From contig JASANC010004972.1 of the NCBI GenBank assembly GCA_030248135.1, positions 1-64,000 of the forward strand: DNA of 64,000 nucleotides. Direction: 5' to 3'. Shown in pieces: positions 27,524-38,902 of the stretch (positions are counted from its first letter, which is position 1; every line of letters starts with the position of its first letter). The notes below the pieces were generated by a model, which did no database searches, was not told the origin of the DNA, and saw nothing but the letters and a program-made list of their open reading frames with translations. This DNA comes from Theristus sp. LFF4_11 (lineage: Eukaryota > Nematoda > Chromadorea > Monhysterida > Xyalidae). The position numbers and the translations under genes were made by a program.

Positions 27524-28314
27524 CAGTCGAACTCAATAAAATGTGGAATCAGCTGATTGGTCAGCCGAAGGGAGGCTGCTCACACTCCGCACCCTTCTTT
27601 TTTCGTGGATCTGGATTCTATTGAAACGTGTTTCTTTTGAATGAGTGTGTATTTCCAGCACCCTTTTCATGCTAAAAATAAACTCAAAGGGTTGGAGAAC
27701 TGCGAAATTCAGATTTTTTTATTCAACAGCTCAAAATGCATTCTTTATTGACGACGACGACGACGTCGTCGCTTAATTTTTGCGTGCGAACTGAAAGACA
27801 AAAGCCTGAAATGAGTGCGCTGTGTAGCCAGCTGAAGGGGGTTTCATTCCTAGCTGGCCGATCGAAATGCGTCTGCAATTAAAAAAAATGCGTTCCGACT
27901 TCGCGGACGACGACGACACGACTACGACTTTGCTTTCATCTTTCATTTTCACCGTTTTCAAGTTGTTTTTGGTAAGCTGCTGTGTTCATTTGCTTGGTGC
28001 ACGCAGCAAACCATGCACAGCGCACTCCTTTCAGGCTTTTGTCTTTCAGTTCACACGCAAAAATTAAGCGACGACGTCGTCGTCGTCGTCAATAAAGAAT
28101 GCATTTTGAGCTATTGATTTAAAAAAACTGAATTTTGCAGTCTCTAACATTTTCAGTTTATTTTTAACGTGAAAAGGGGCTGGAAATTCACACTCTTTCA
28201 AAAGAAACACGTTTCAATGGAATCCAGATCCTCGAAAAAAGAAGGGTGCGGAGTGTGAGCAGCCTTCCCTCGGCCGACCAATCAAATGATTCCACATTTT
28301 ATTGAGTTCGACTG
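27524..28314. mobile_element. 791-bp foldback transposon with CAGTCGAACTC ends
   Basis: The two halves are near-complete inverted copies of each other, each more than 300 bp. The tips are CAGTCGAACTCAATAAAATG and its complement, flanked by TA on both sides as for Tc1/mariner insertions. Subterminal text (GGGTGCGGAGTGTGAGCAG) and an inner (GAC)n-rich block also mirror each other. No transposase frame is present. It shares its terminal 11 bp with the roughly 165-bp elements at 41993, 52405 and 60469. Confidence 0.88.
27535..27540 (+). terminator. Candidate poly(A) signal of gene A, transposon-derived
   Basis: AATAAA lies 130 nt after the stop codon of gene A and is the first canonical signal there. 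It sits within the terminal inverted repeat of the foldback element. Confidence 0.45.
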
Positions 28315-31300
28315 TACATATTTTTTGTTTTAAGTGAATGTGGAAAGCTATTAATGAGCCACACATTGACCAGAGTCGTTTGAAAACCGTGTACTGTTGC
28401 TTTTGTTTCCACTCGTGATTTCAATTGCTTTTATGCCTGCGTGTTTGCGTATTTGTTCTGTTACACATCAATATCATTGAAAGTGTGCGTTCAAGTTCAG
28501 TGATTTAAGAGACGTCTAACCGAAGTTTTGACGTATTTGAGATCGTATATCTTACCAGCTTTGACACAGACTGTTGCTTGTGTTTCAATGTCCGTCTGTT
28601 TTTAAATAAAAACACCCCGCAACCGTGATAATAACCGTGTCCCACAAAAACCGGTGTAATTGTCGGCGAATATTGCCGGTCATTTGTCTCATTCTCTGGC
28701 TTTTATTGTTGCACATGTACACATTACTTGCTGCTCTATGGTGGTGTTAAGAGCTGACTTTTCGTGAGAGACAGGCTTCTGACGACGATTTCGCGCATTT
28801 TTATTGCCTCGCGCTATTGCGCCAAACTTGTTGTTCACCGATATACGATCATTTGTCACGCGCGCTGCTCACACCAGCCGCCGGTCTTTGGCGTGTGCTT
28901 CATGGCCCCGGATCTCTCCGCGCACATAACCCACATCACACGCTTCTTTTGGAAACATATTCAGATTTCATTTTTATAACTTCGTGCCCGCACAAATTAC
29001 GGTAAATTCTACCGCACATTGTATTTGGTCTCATCGCGGTGTTAGTTTTGCGAATTTTTCATGAATGTGAACGAAATTGAACGGATGGATCGACTATGAA
29101 CTCGTTGAAATACTGTCCTTTCGATCAGGCCTCCGCCCATCGCCAAAGCGTGTTGAGACACAATACAGTATAAATTGTCTACTTCGTACCGAGTGCCCGT
29201 TTTGTGTGCGTGTGTGTACCAAATCAAAGATTTTGCACCGATTTCGCTCGGGTTGGTTCGTTGGTTACACAATTTTCTTCTCGGTTTAAACTTCTATATG
29301 CATGCACTTCTTTTTTTGCTTTGATGCTTGCGGATAAAAGAAAAAAGTGCGAACCGATCGAACGAAAAAAGTTTTTTTGGCTGGGATCTGCTGGTTGTTT
29401 GGTTGGTTTGGCATTTTTCAAATGATTTTCACCAGCCGTGTCGTTAACTACGGTTGCGCCATGGTCTCGACGTGACGTTGATTGCCGAACTGATGGTATA
29501 TGTTCCGCAGCAAAAGATTTTACGGAATGAAAGAGTTTTAAAACCATAGCTTCGGGAATAATCACATCTTCCCTTGCGATCATCGTGTCAGGACCAAAAA
29601 CGGACAGACGCCATGTTTCACAACGGGCTGGACTCTGAAATTCGTTCGTATATAATTCGGACGTCGATGTAACACTCACACATATAATAATGATAATACT
29701 GTTTAGGTCCATGGTGCGTTAGCCGCTCGCTCCCAAAGGATATCGCGCACACCGCGGCCGCAGCCATTGATCCCGCGAAAAAAAGTGTGTCTTATATATC
29801 CCGTTACAAGATGCAACTTGGCACATGTATGCATCTATAGCGGCTTTATGTGGATTTTCGGCTGAAAATAGTAGTGTACTAACTGTTGGATTGGGACAAC
29901 ACGTGTCGTTTCTTGTTATATTTATTGCGTGTTTGAACTTGATCTACATCTTGTGTGCGTTTGTGTTTGCTGTCAGTCTCAGAGCAGATAAATGGTAATA
30001 ACAATAACAAGAAAAAAAACAACCTGACCGACATTGAGCGCAATGAATCTGTGCCGTTGTTTGTACCGTTTGTTACGGAGGCGTTCTGCGGTTTCTTCTG
30101 CGGTTTTCAGGGTTTTTTTATCTAACTTCTTTGCAGGCTTGGAAGTGGAACCCATTGGATTGGTTCTGGCGGTGTCGGTGATTTCTGCGGAGAGCGATAT
30201 GTTTACTCTTAACGGCAGAAAAACGCACCTGAAACTGAAGATCGATTCAAGCTTAGTCGGGGGATATTATAATCTCTAGATCAAAAATATGATGCATGTT
30301 GGAAAAAAGTATACTCATTCATTGCGCTGCGCGCCACATTCTTGTTCACTCAATCGCTATTTACGCCCAATCAGTGCGGCTATTGAAATTTCTGGATAGC
30401 CGGGGCTTTTTGCGTCAAGGACCGCGCCATTTCTCAGCGGTGGCGGCGGTTTTCTTCTTCTAATCGGCACAAAAGAGCATTTATAAAGAGGTTCTTCTAG
30501 TAAATAAGGAATTCATCTCTTGTATTCACTGAAGAAGATGCTTGCAAGCGTTTTTTGCTGTGTCATTTTTCGCACGATCATTGTGTGTAATCGCAGTGTT
30601 TTTCTTGCTTCGTTTCGAACCGCGGAAATTGCGATTGAAAAGAATGGTTTTTGCTGCGTTGGAATGAAAATTTTTTGCCATTTCGTTTTTGGTTTTGGCC
30701 CGTGAAAATGCATCAGTGATCGCAGCATTGTTGACAAAATAAGGTTTTTTTATGGTACCAATATCATCGCTTTTCTCGTTGATAAACAGAAAATGGAGTT
30801 TTCAGTTTTTCTTGAGTACGTATAATTAATTGCATAATGTTGTTTCTTTCTTCGTTCACATGTAAAACCAATTTTGACATGAAATAGTAAATGAATTCAA
30901 CTGTTATCAGTTTTTTGGTTTCTTCGACTCAATGCGCTTTTAAGACGTAGTAAGAAAACTTATTCTTTATGCGGCATGGCAATTCGAAATAGCCTAAGTG
31001 ACCCGGCGCCATTTTGGTGCACTCGGATCACTTTACCATTTTTGAATTCCCGCGTCATACATGAAACTGTTTATTTATCTACGCGAGCATTAGGTCTCGA
31101 AACCATCAAAACAAAAGTTAATACACCACCAACATAAATTCCATCATGATTTAGTCATATACATTGTAATTTGTCAAAATCTGAAGCAACAAAATACGTT
31201 AAATCCGTTGATGATTTACGAACTCTTTCAGCTGATCTGTCATTCCAGCGTCTTTATCGAAGCGGGGTTCTCCTGGAGTTCACGTCAACCAATCAGCAAA

Positions 31301-31388
31301 TCTCCTGGTATTATCCTTTTAAATTCCAACAACAGTTCACCAAAACAACAGAATTGTTTTTAAAGAATCGAAAAAAAATCAAAAGAAC
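28315..31388. other. Spacer between membrane-protein genes A and B
   Basis: This is AT-rich DNA without a supported gene. The longest minus frame (29712-29224, 162 codons) starts with a hydrophobic stretch (LNSIIIIICVSV) but has no family signature, and its composition matches the spacer. Copies of the dispersed motif occur near 29000 and 29580. Confidence 0.5.
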
Positions 31389-32822
31389 ATGTCGCACTCG
31401 CTGCGCGGCGGCGTCATCGGCGGCATCTGGCAGGCGTTCCACGATTTGACGCAACAGACGGAGCAGATCGCGGAACAACTCGCGCAAATCGTGACGTTGA
31501 TGACATTCGGCGTTGTTGCGCTGTACGCAGCATTGTTCATCTATTTCGTCAGCTCGATTGCAAGGTTTGTCACTCTCTCATACTGCTGTGGCGTAGTGGT
31601 TAGCACGTTCGCCTGCGAGCTGTGGGGTGCGCGAGTTCGAAACTGGCCCAGGACATGAAATGTGATGCGGTTTGCAAATCCGTGCGACGGTGTGTCGGAG
31701 TGCGGTCTTTCTACCGCCGAAAATCCGGTGCGAGACTGCGGAAATGGTGCTTATGATGATTTTGAGTGGCCTGTCGTGGTGTCAACCCCGCAGCCTCTAC
31801 AAACCGAAAACTGCCAATGATGGGCAGCGTTGTGAGCCTGGGGACGGGCGCAGAAATCAAAATACCAAGCGTTGATCTCGGAATTGCAAGGCCGGTAGTC
31901 AAAACCGTCCACACTATGCCTTCGGCTCATATTGTTTCGTAGTAGCGAGCTATAAGCGACAAAAAAACTCAGTGAACTACATCTGTGCTAAAAACTGATC
32001 GTGTTTTCGGGTTAAATCGTGTGATTTTCAGTCTGATTACCGTATGTGTGTTTTTGCTCGAATCTGAAAATATATGTACCATCTTTCTCGTGAAACTCTG
32101 TTTTGTTTGTTGTTGTTTCCAGGCTACGCAACGACAACGTCTGTGCCGCCGCTCAACAGCGTCCGCAGCAGCACGCACCAGAGCGTAAGACCACTGCTGC
32201 TGGCGTGCAGAGTCTCGGCGTTGACAACACCTACAACAACAACAGCAACATGGTGATCGACACGCGGGTGAAGGTGGCACAGCCGGTGCCTGTCCTGAAA
32301 AAGGACTCGCTACTTCCATCGTCCGGCGACCTGCTGTCTGACATGAACGTCATCAACCTCGACACGGACGACGACGTCGTCGACAACAACGACATAGACT
32401 TCACGAGCATCGAGGTCATGAACAGCGATGAGTGGCGGTTACGACAGCAACGACTAGTGAAACTGCAACAGCAGCGACGGATGAATAATAATGATAATAA
32501 CAATATTGAAGCGGACGATGAGCAAAACAACACGGAGCAGAACACGAGCAAGGCGGCTGACTCGGCGACGTTCGGCAAACCGAATAGTAGTAATAGTAAC
32601 CACAATAATAATAATAATAGCAAACGCAACAACAACAATAATAATAACAATATTGATTGTGATACTGATGATATGGAGAAAACGGAAGACGAAGACGTTC
32701 ATGATCAAACTGGTGTTCGTATTTCGTTTGTTGACCTACGAGATCAATACATGTTGAACAATAACATCCGAAAAGCACCGATCAACGATGAATTGTCGTT
32801 TGCTGGTTCGATTCCGTTGTGA
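31389..32822 (+). CDS. Unrecognised single-pass membrane protein B, Asn-rich tail (2 exons, 291 aa)
   Basis: Exons 31389-31564 and 32123-32822 join in phase 2 (donor AAG/GTTTGT, acceptor TTTCCAG) to give 291 residues. Residues about 33-57 form one transmembrane helix (IVTLMTFGVVALYAALFIYF) after a short Gln/Glu-rich amphipathic N-terminus. The remaining roughly 230 residues are hydrophilic and acidic, with Asp runs, two Asn tracts (HNNNNNSKR then eight Asn) and an ordered-looking C-terminus (RISFVDLRDQYML...DELSFAGSIPL). The long tail without any other helix suggests a cytoplasmic or extracellular disordered arm; orientation is not decided. Topology and gene order match gene A, so distant duplication is possible, but I see no convincing alignment. 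Function unknown. Confidence 0.75.
31585..31655 (+). repeat. tRNA-derived SINE head in the intron of gene B
   Basis: A tRNA-like module contains an A-box-like GTGGCGTAGTGGTTAGCAC and a B-box-like GAGTTCGAAACTGGC at tRNA spacing. The stems do not pair well enough for a functional tRNA. GC-richer sequence to about 31880 may be the SINE body. Confidence 0.55.
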
Positions 32823-32831
32823 TGTTTTGAA

Positions 32832-32837
32832 AATAAA
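32832..32837 (+). terminator. Poly(A) signal of gene B
   Basis: AATAAA lies 9 nt after the stop codon. Such a short 3' untranslated region is consistent with compact genes. Confidence 0.55.
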
Positions 32838-33556
32838 ATGATTTGTTTAGCAGAAACCGTTTTTTATTGTTTATTGATTTGCGAAATTATTGATTGTTTC
32901 AGATGCGGCATGTAACAAAAGTTGAGTGACGTCCGAAACGAACAAAAGGGATACAGAAAAAAAAGAAATGAAGAGTTTTGTGAAATAAAAGTACCGTTTG
33001 GTCAGACTGTTTTATGAAACAGTTTTGTTGATTTTACAATTTCGGCAACATGTAACCATTGTGGTTCAGAACTTTTGAATTAATAAATTAGCATGAAGCA
33101 ATAAGCCATGAAAGTTGAAAAAAGTTTAATTTTACACATATTCAAATCTGCATTTGAATAGCATGAAAGGTTCAAAATAAGTTAAAAACGAATGAAAAGA
33201 CGTTTTATGGCAGTAGTCAGGGAAGAAAAATAATACAAACACACACACACGCACTAAACTTAGAAATCACCACAACTTCATTAAAGTATTAATAGTCATC
33301 AAAAAGTTCACCTCTCGTTTAAATTCACAATACAAATGGCACTACAAATCTTTCTCACTGAAAAAATCTGGTGATAAAAAAGGCATAAACTGTGCGTAGC
33401 TGGCTGTAAATAAAACACCAAATTGGCGTGTTTTAACGACAGATTATCCGGTGTTTATTTCACAGGCAATTCCACTGCTGAGATCCACTTCCCTCAGAAA
33501 TCGCTCCGCAGAGAAACCGCTCGCCCCTCCCAAATCCCCCGGAAAACTATTTATTC
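32838..33556. other. Convergent intergenic spacer
   Basis: AT-rich spacer between gene B (+) and the Cys-rich frame (-). GTGTTTATTTCAC near 33450 supplies an AATAAA on the minus strand for the Cys-rich gene. Confidence 0.5.
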
Positions 33557-34288
33557 TCAGCTACACCTCCAGTACTGTATTATAACCACCATCGCAAGCC
33601 AGACAAGCGGCAAGCCGCCGCCGCAATAACGGCCGGTTCTGGCCGAATCCGCGGCCTGATTCGCGACCAGCGCGCACTTGCAGCCGGTGAATTGAGCGTC
33701 CAGCCGGTACTGCTGTCGCAGTCGACAGGTGCTTCCATCGGACGTTCGCCACTCGCTCGCCGACGAGTCCGCCACGTGGTCGTCAAAAGGGACGTCAGTG
33801 TCCGTTGACGTCCGCGGTTGGCACAAATCCGTGCAGCACTGCAGAAAGTGACTGCAGCAGTTGCAGCAGTACGTCGGACAGAGACCGTCGTCCTGGCCGA
33901 ACTCGGTGCGATGGCAGCGCTGCTCGGCGACGCTCGTGCACAGCATCGTCCGCGTGGCGTCCGTCAACCGGTCGGCGCGGTATTGCCAGGAAAATGACGA
34001 CATTGACGACAGCTGGCGACCGGACTGGCCGGCTGGCGGGATTGCTGTGCGCGCCGTCCGTCGAACGCCGCTCGTGTGCTGGCCTTTCGGCTGACGATGA
34101 ACGACGTTGCTATGAGTGTAAGTCGCCTGGGCGACAGGTGAAGCGGCAGTGATCAGCGCGACAACGAACAGATGTCGCACGCTGTGTCGTTCACAATCAA
34201 GCAAGCGAATGACGCAGTTGCAGTTTTGCCACAGCAGTCGGAATATCAGCTGCCAATAATAATAACGCGGACATGTTGCTGACAGCAT
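33557..34288 (-). CDS. Cysteine-rich secreted-protein candidate (243 aa)
   Basis: This is an uninterrupted 243-codon frame in a locally GC-rich block, unlike the AT-rich flanks. Residues about 39-55 form a hydrophobic signal-like stretch (LFVVALITAASPVAQA) behind an N-terminal extension, so the true start may be internal or on another exon. The C-terminal half carries about 14 Cys in tight groups: LCTS, QRC, GLC-PTY-CC-N-CC, QCC-TDLC, then STC and GCKC, with a final YCGGG. The CxC near the end and clustered pairs resemble extracellular cystine-knot ligands, but I cannot place it in a named family. The last 20 residues are hydrophobic, which could instead mean a membrane or GPI tail. Overlapping frames on the plus strand are its shadows. 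Confidence 0.5.
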   Translation of the reverse strand: MLSATCPRYYYWQLIFRLLWQNCNCVIRLLDCERHSVRHLFVVALITAASPVAQATYTHSNVVHRQPKGQHTSGVRRTARTAIPPAGQSGRQLSSMSSFSWQYRADRLTDATRTMLCTSVAEQRCHRTEFGQDDGLCPTYCCNCCSHFLQCCTDLCQPRTSTDTDVPFDDHVADSSASEWRTSDGSTCRLRQQYRLDAQFTGCKCALVANQAADSARTGRYCGGGLPLVWLAMVVIIQYWRCS

Positions 34289-37200
34289 ATCTCACTGATT
34301 ATGATACTGCATCTGGCTCCAAGAATTACAAGCCGCTTTTCCGTTGTTTGGACGCAAAAACCGGAAATACAAGTTGTCTATGTACAGACAAGGCTAGCGC
34401 GGCTGGTTGTTTGTCATGGTTGGAATTATAATGCGCGCGTGCGGAGTTTTTCTTTCACTCATGCATGTCTGATTATTATTTTTCTAGGTTGCCGTCATAA
34501 AAACACAGTGTGCCTGCACTACCAGTTCCTGTACGCCACAAGAAAATATTGTAGAAACGCTGTTTCGCTCGAAGTACAGTGTAATTGGGATTTTCTCTTT
34601 ACTTTTCAACAGAAGAATCGAGGAAAACAACAAAAAAGCGTGTCAAGACGCATGTGCAGTACGGTAGAGACTATGAGCTCGATGGACCACGAAGTTTCTA
34701 TCACAGACTGTGTAACTAGAGAATCTCTTCTAACACGAAAAAAAGTTTTGAAAGTTGAGAAAAACACCATGAAATAAACGTGCGTGCGTACAATTTGTAA
34801 GCCAGTGAAATGTGTGATGAAAAAGCATGTGTGATGCTGTAGCTGTTCTCGGGAGAGCTAATGTGAAACCTCAGTATCTTCCTGGTATACGGTATCTATC
34901 GTCGGTCTCAACACGAACTTTAAGCGCATGAGATGTAACAGAGGAATGGTTAAGTAATGGAAAAAAGTGACATGAGTTTGACAAAATTGTCGAAACAAAA
35001 AACGTCTGAAAAAACCTGCTCTTTTCCCTGACGATCAGGGTGTGTGCTCCACTAAGATCGTACTGTTCTACTAAGAAGCCAGTATCGCTTACCTCGAAAT
35101 GGCACATCACATTCTACACAACCGAAATCTTGACGTGATATGCACTTGATATGTTTGTGCAAGTTTATGTCTACATCTTTACATGTTTTGACGCTGCCAA
35201 CATATGACCGAGACGACATAACTAAACATGTACGTTGTATGTATATTTGTGTATGGCAGTGAATGGTGACGTCACTTCCAATGTAGCAATAGTGCTACTG
35301 TGCTGCCTGTATTAGGATCTCACAATAATCATTACTACGACATACATATTAACCAGTATGGGTCTGGTTGAAAAAAAACTGTTGCTTTTGTTCAAATATT
35401 GGCCAAATCAAATTCAACACAGTGAGTTTCAGTATTCATTCAGTCAATATCAGGCACATATTATGATTGCATGGTGGGTGGGCGCGCCGCGCGCGCCAGA
35501 AGAATTCGACCTTTTCTAGCACTTGTGCTACTCTGTAGCAGGCCAATTCATGCTACATTCGCCGAAGTCTATATGATTTCATTGCAAGTGACACATGTCT
35601 TTTTTCATCCACAATGCACGAACTACAATACACTGGCACATGCACATGCCACATGGCGAGCAAAGAATCCTGTCAATTTTCGTTTCCGTGTTTTTCACTC
35701 GGGCCGCTCAGAGAGAGAGAGAGAAAACAAGCCGTGCTACGCCACTGGCATATGTTTGCCGTCACGTGCACAGTGCACACATGTACATTGTATGTGAGCG
35801 GTTGGAAAGTGATCTTTTATATCAAAAACGACCTTTTTGCCATATTGTACATATGTTGTACATGTATGTTCATGTGTACATACATGCACATACTTGTCGA
35901 CAACGTATAACCCACAAGAGTCGCAGCGCCAAGTATGCAAAAAAGTAAAAACTCAAGGTGCTGCGTTTACGGTAGCTACATGTATTGGGTCGCTTCCAGA
36001 AAAATCATAATTTTTTGTTATACTCCATTATATGCCGTTAACATTATTCAATTTGTTGTTGAATTCGAACGATTCCGCGTGCTTTTGCACGGGTAGTGCC
36101 GCTTAACGGAGATCGTACCGAGACACATCACGGCAGATACTGTAACCGTACCGCGTGACAGTATTTCGCAGCTGGCCGATAATTTTTTCTCGACTGTCAA
36201 CTTCTAGCTTGATCATCCAGCAAAGGAAAGCTAAACAAATGCGCTGATATAATGTGCGCACAAACCAGCTAGCAGCAGAAGCGAGAAACACAGTCAAACA
36301 GGCATACGCAACAGAGTTTCGCTCTCAACAACAACAACAGCCTGTTTGAACTGTATGTCATGTGTAGTTTATTACGCACAATCACGCGCTTTTTTATGCC
36401 GTAACATGTACCCCCAATTGTACCCTACTTAAGACAGAGCGTCAAGCAATTTCTAAGAGGACGCTGTTTTTGAAGCGAAATTATATGCACGGCTCTGTGT
36501 AATTTTGTAGAGTCCGCCCGCACAATTGCGGCGGCGATTTTTTGTAAACGGTGAATCTCGTGAATAATGCTTGCTGCAAAAGCCGCATGACAAAAAGTTG
36601 AAAAACAGAGCAGCGGATGAGACAGCGGAAAACAAAAAGCGAAAACTTAATTGCAGAAAAAAATATTCGTTCCGTTTTCATATTTGAGCGGGAAAAACTA
36701 GAATAAACAGGCGGTGGTGCATGCGTGTTTAATTTTTAATGGATCACTAAGTGAAACCTGCCTGTGCGGTTTGAGTATTTTTGTTTCTCTGTCGAACCAC
36801 CAGATGCATGCACACATTTTCATATTTGCACAAAAAAATGAAGAAAAACAGCGTGGCACAAATTTCCGCACAAACCAAATGCGTGGGCGCCAAAATCAAT
36901 ATGCTATTCTAATATGCCATTAGTTGTTTGTTCCATTATTTTTCACAGTTCACATACAAAAAGAACAAAAAGGCTGAAATTATAATCAGGCAATAGATGA
37001 GATGTAACCGCTAGATATGCATAGTGACACCCGAACCACATGAAAAGACAAAAACATTGAAGAAATGCTTGGTTATCTAAATTGTAACATTTGCATGTTT
37101 TGTTAAAATGGCGGAAAATATTCAGTCAGAGTAATACTTTGAACAAATGTTACTATAGCGACCGCTGTTTTGCATGAGACCCACAAAAAACGGTTTATAA

Positions 37201-38902
37201 ACCGCGTTTTTTATTGTTGAGTGGAGGAATCAGCTTACTTCGCTGACGCACTCAAAAAAACATTGGAATTAAAAACGTCGACAGGTGTCAAACTGCATTT
37301 GAATAACATAACTGCCTTTGATTACAAATAATTTTTAGAAATCACGAAATTTTTTAAAAGTTACGTTATTTACTAACGGTGAAGTCGGATTTAGGGTGGG
37401 TGGGGGGTTGTGCAGTGTGAATTGAACATAACATACAGTGCACAAAACCAAGATTTAACATTTTTGGACAAAGAAAACAGAAAAGAACTTTTTTCTTTGT
37501 TGGTCAGGTTTGAGTCACTTTGTTCAAAACAATCCTGGGTGGCATGTTACAATTGCGGATACACCCAATTTTACTGATGTCAGTTTAGTTTGTTCACAAG
37601 TTTTTCATGCGACCGTTTTTTGCACCGATTTTCTGCTGTTTCTAATTTTCCTTTATCTGCAGCTATTTCCAACATTTCCCATGAGCGGTTTGTTTGTTCG
37701 AGCATTACTGAACACTTGTAAGCAACTCAGAAACCACCAACTGGCTAAAAAATTCACACATTTTTGAACACGATTTCTGTCAAAAACTTTTTTCAGTTTC
37801 CTTCGGCTTTTACTGAAATAATGGTTGTGATGTTACCAAAAAATCGTCACGGAAAAATGTAACAATCGGGGATAGTGTGCGGTTCAAAACGCAGTTTCAA
37901 ACGCAGTAAATAAATACACCGTCGAAAAAAGTAAACACGACCAACGTTAAAAAGGTAACTGAAAAATGCGATTAGCTATTTGTTTATTGTGCCAATCTGT
38001 GCGATTCGCTTCGATACACGAATGTTTGGTTAGCTGTTTCTACGTTTCAAACTACTATTCAAATCTTCTTTCGTTGATTGGCTGTTCAACGTTTCTACAA
38101 CCAATCAGCAGATGCGATTCAAATATACAGCCAATAATGATCCATATATGGCGTTCAAATGATAAAGCGGTTGTTTCGTCGGGTGAACCATATTTTCTGG
38201 AGAATATTCAGCGCACTCGGTTTGAAATCGGATATGTTTCTTTGATCCAATGTCCTCACGTGCGCACGATTGCACAGGGTGATCAGAAAAACGTCAAATG
38301 AGTAAACGGCTGTTATTCAGAAATTTAAAAGCAACATTTTGAACCGAAACAAATTGAAACACACTAAAATTAGAACTAAATTTAGAACAACTAAAATATA
38401 AATTTTTATTTATAGTAAAAGCAATTGGGCATTCAAATGAGCGCGTTTTCACAAACACACAGCTCACTTGCGCACGTTTGGCACAATGTTGCACTCGTGT
38501 CAAGCACACGAAACCGAAGGTTTGAATTGTCTGCTAATATAGCTGTTGACTAAGCGTTGACCGTTTCAGATGAAATTTCAACACAACAAATGACAGCTGT
38601 ATTTCTTTAACGGCTGTAAGTTTCAGCTGTTGTTGCTGTAGTTCTGAATATCAGGTTTACTTTTTTACGTTTTTTATCACCCTGTATTGTATAAATTGCA
38701 TGAATCACTGATGCATGTGCGCGGTGTGTGGTATGAAAAACAGCAATTCGAAACTTACTGTTGTTGAACACTTTCTCCACACACTGCAAATGGAACTCAA
38801 AGATAATGAAAGTCACGTATACTCAAATAAAAGAACACCAATAAACAAATCCTGATCTACTCCACGAAAAAAAATCAAAAAAAACAAGGAAATACAAAAA
38901 CA
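34289..38902. other. Gene-poor interval upstream of the K+ channel
   Basis: No coherent exon chain was found. A 158-codon plus frame at 34301-34777 has spacer-like composition and no domain. Dispersed-motif copies lie near 34640, 34885 and 36111. ACATGTAC-type palindromes are frequent around 35.8 kb. A pair of CCAATCAGC boxes lies near 38070-38110. Confidence 0.5.

Noticed and set aside
29224..29712. 162-codon minus frame with a hydrophobic start
   Set aside because: Its composition matches the AT-rich spacer, there is no domain, and a copy of the dispersed non-coding motif lies inside it.
31585..31655. Functional tRNA gene
   Set aside because: A- and B-boxes are present but acceptor and anticodon stems do not pair, so a SINE relic fits better.
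32231..32708. Minus frames with long Leu, Tyr or Ile runs opposite gene B
   Set aside because: They are complements of the Asn/Asp codon repeats of gene B.
34301..34777. 158-codon plus frame
   Set aside because: Low-GC codon use, no motif, and it starts against the 5' end of the Cys-rich gene on the other strand.
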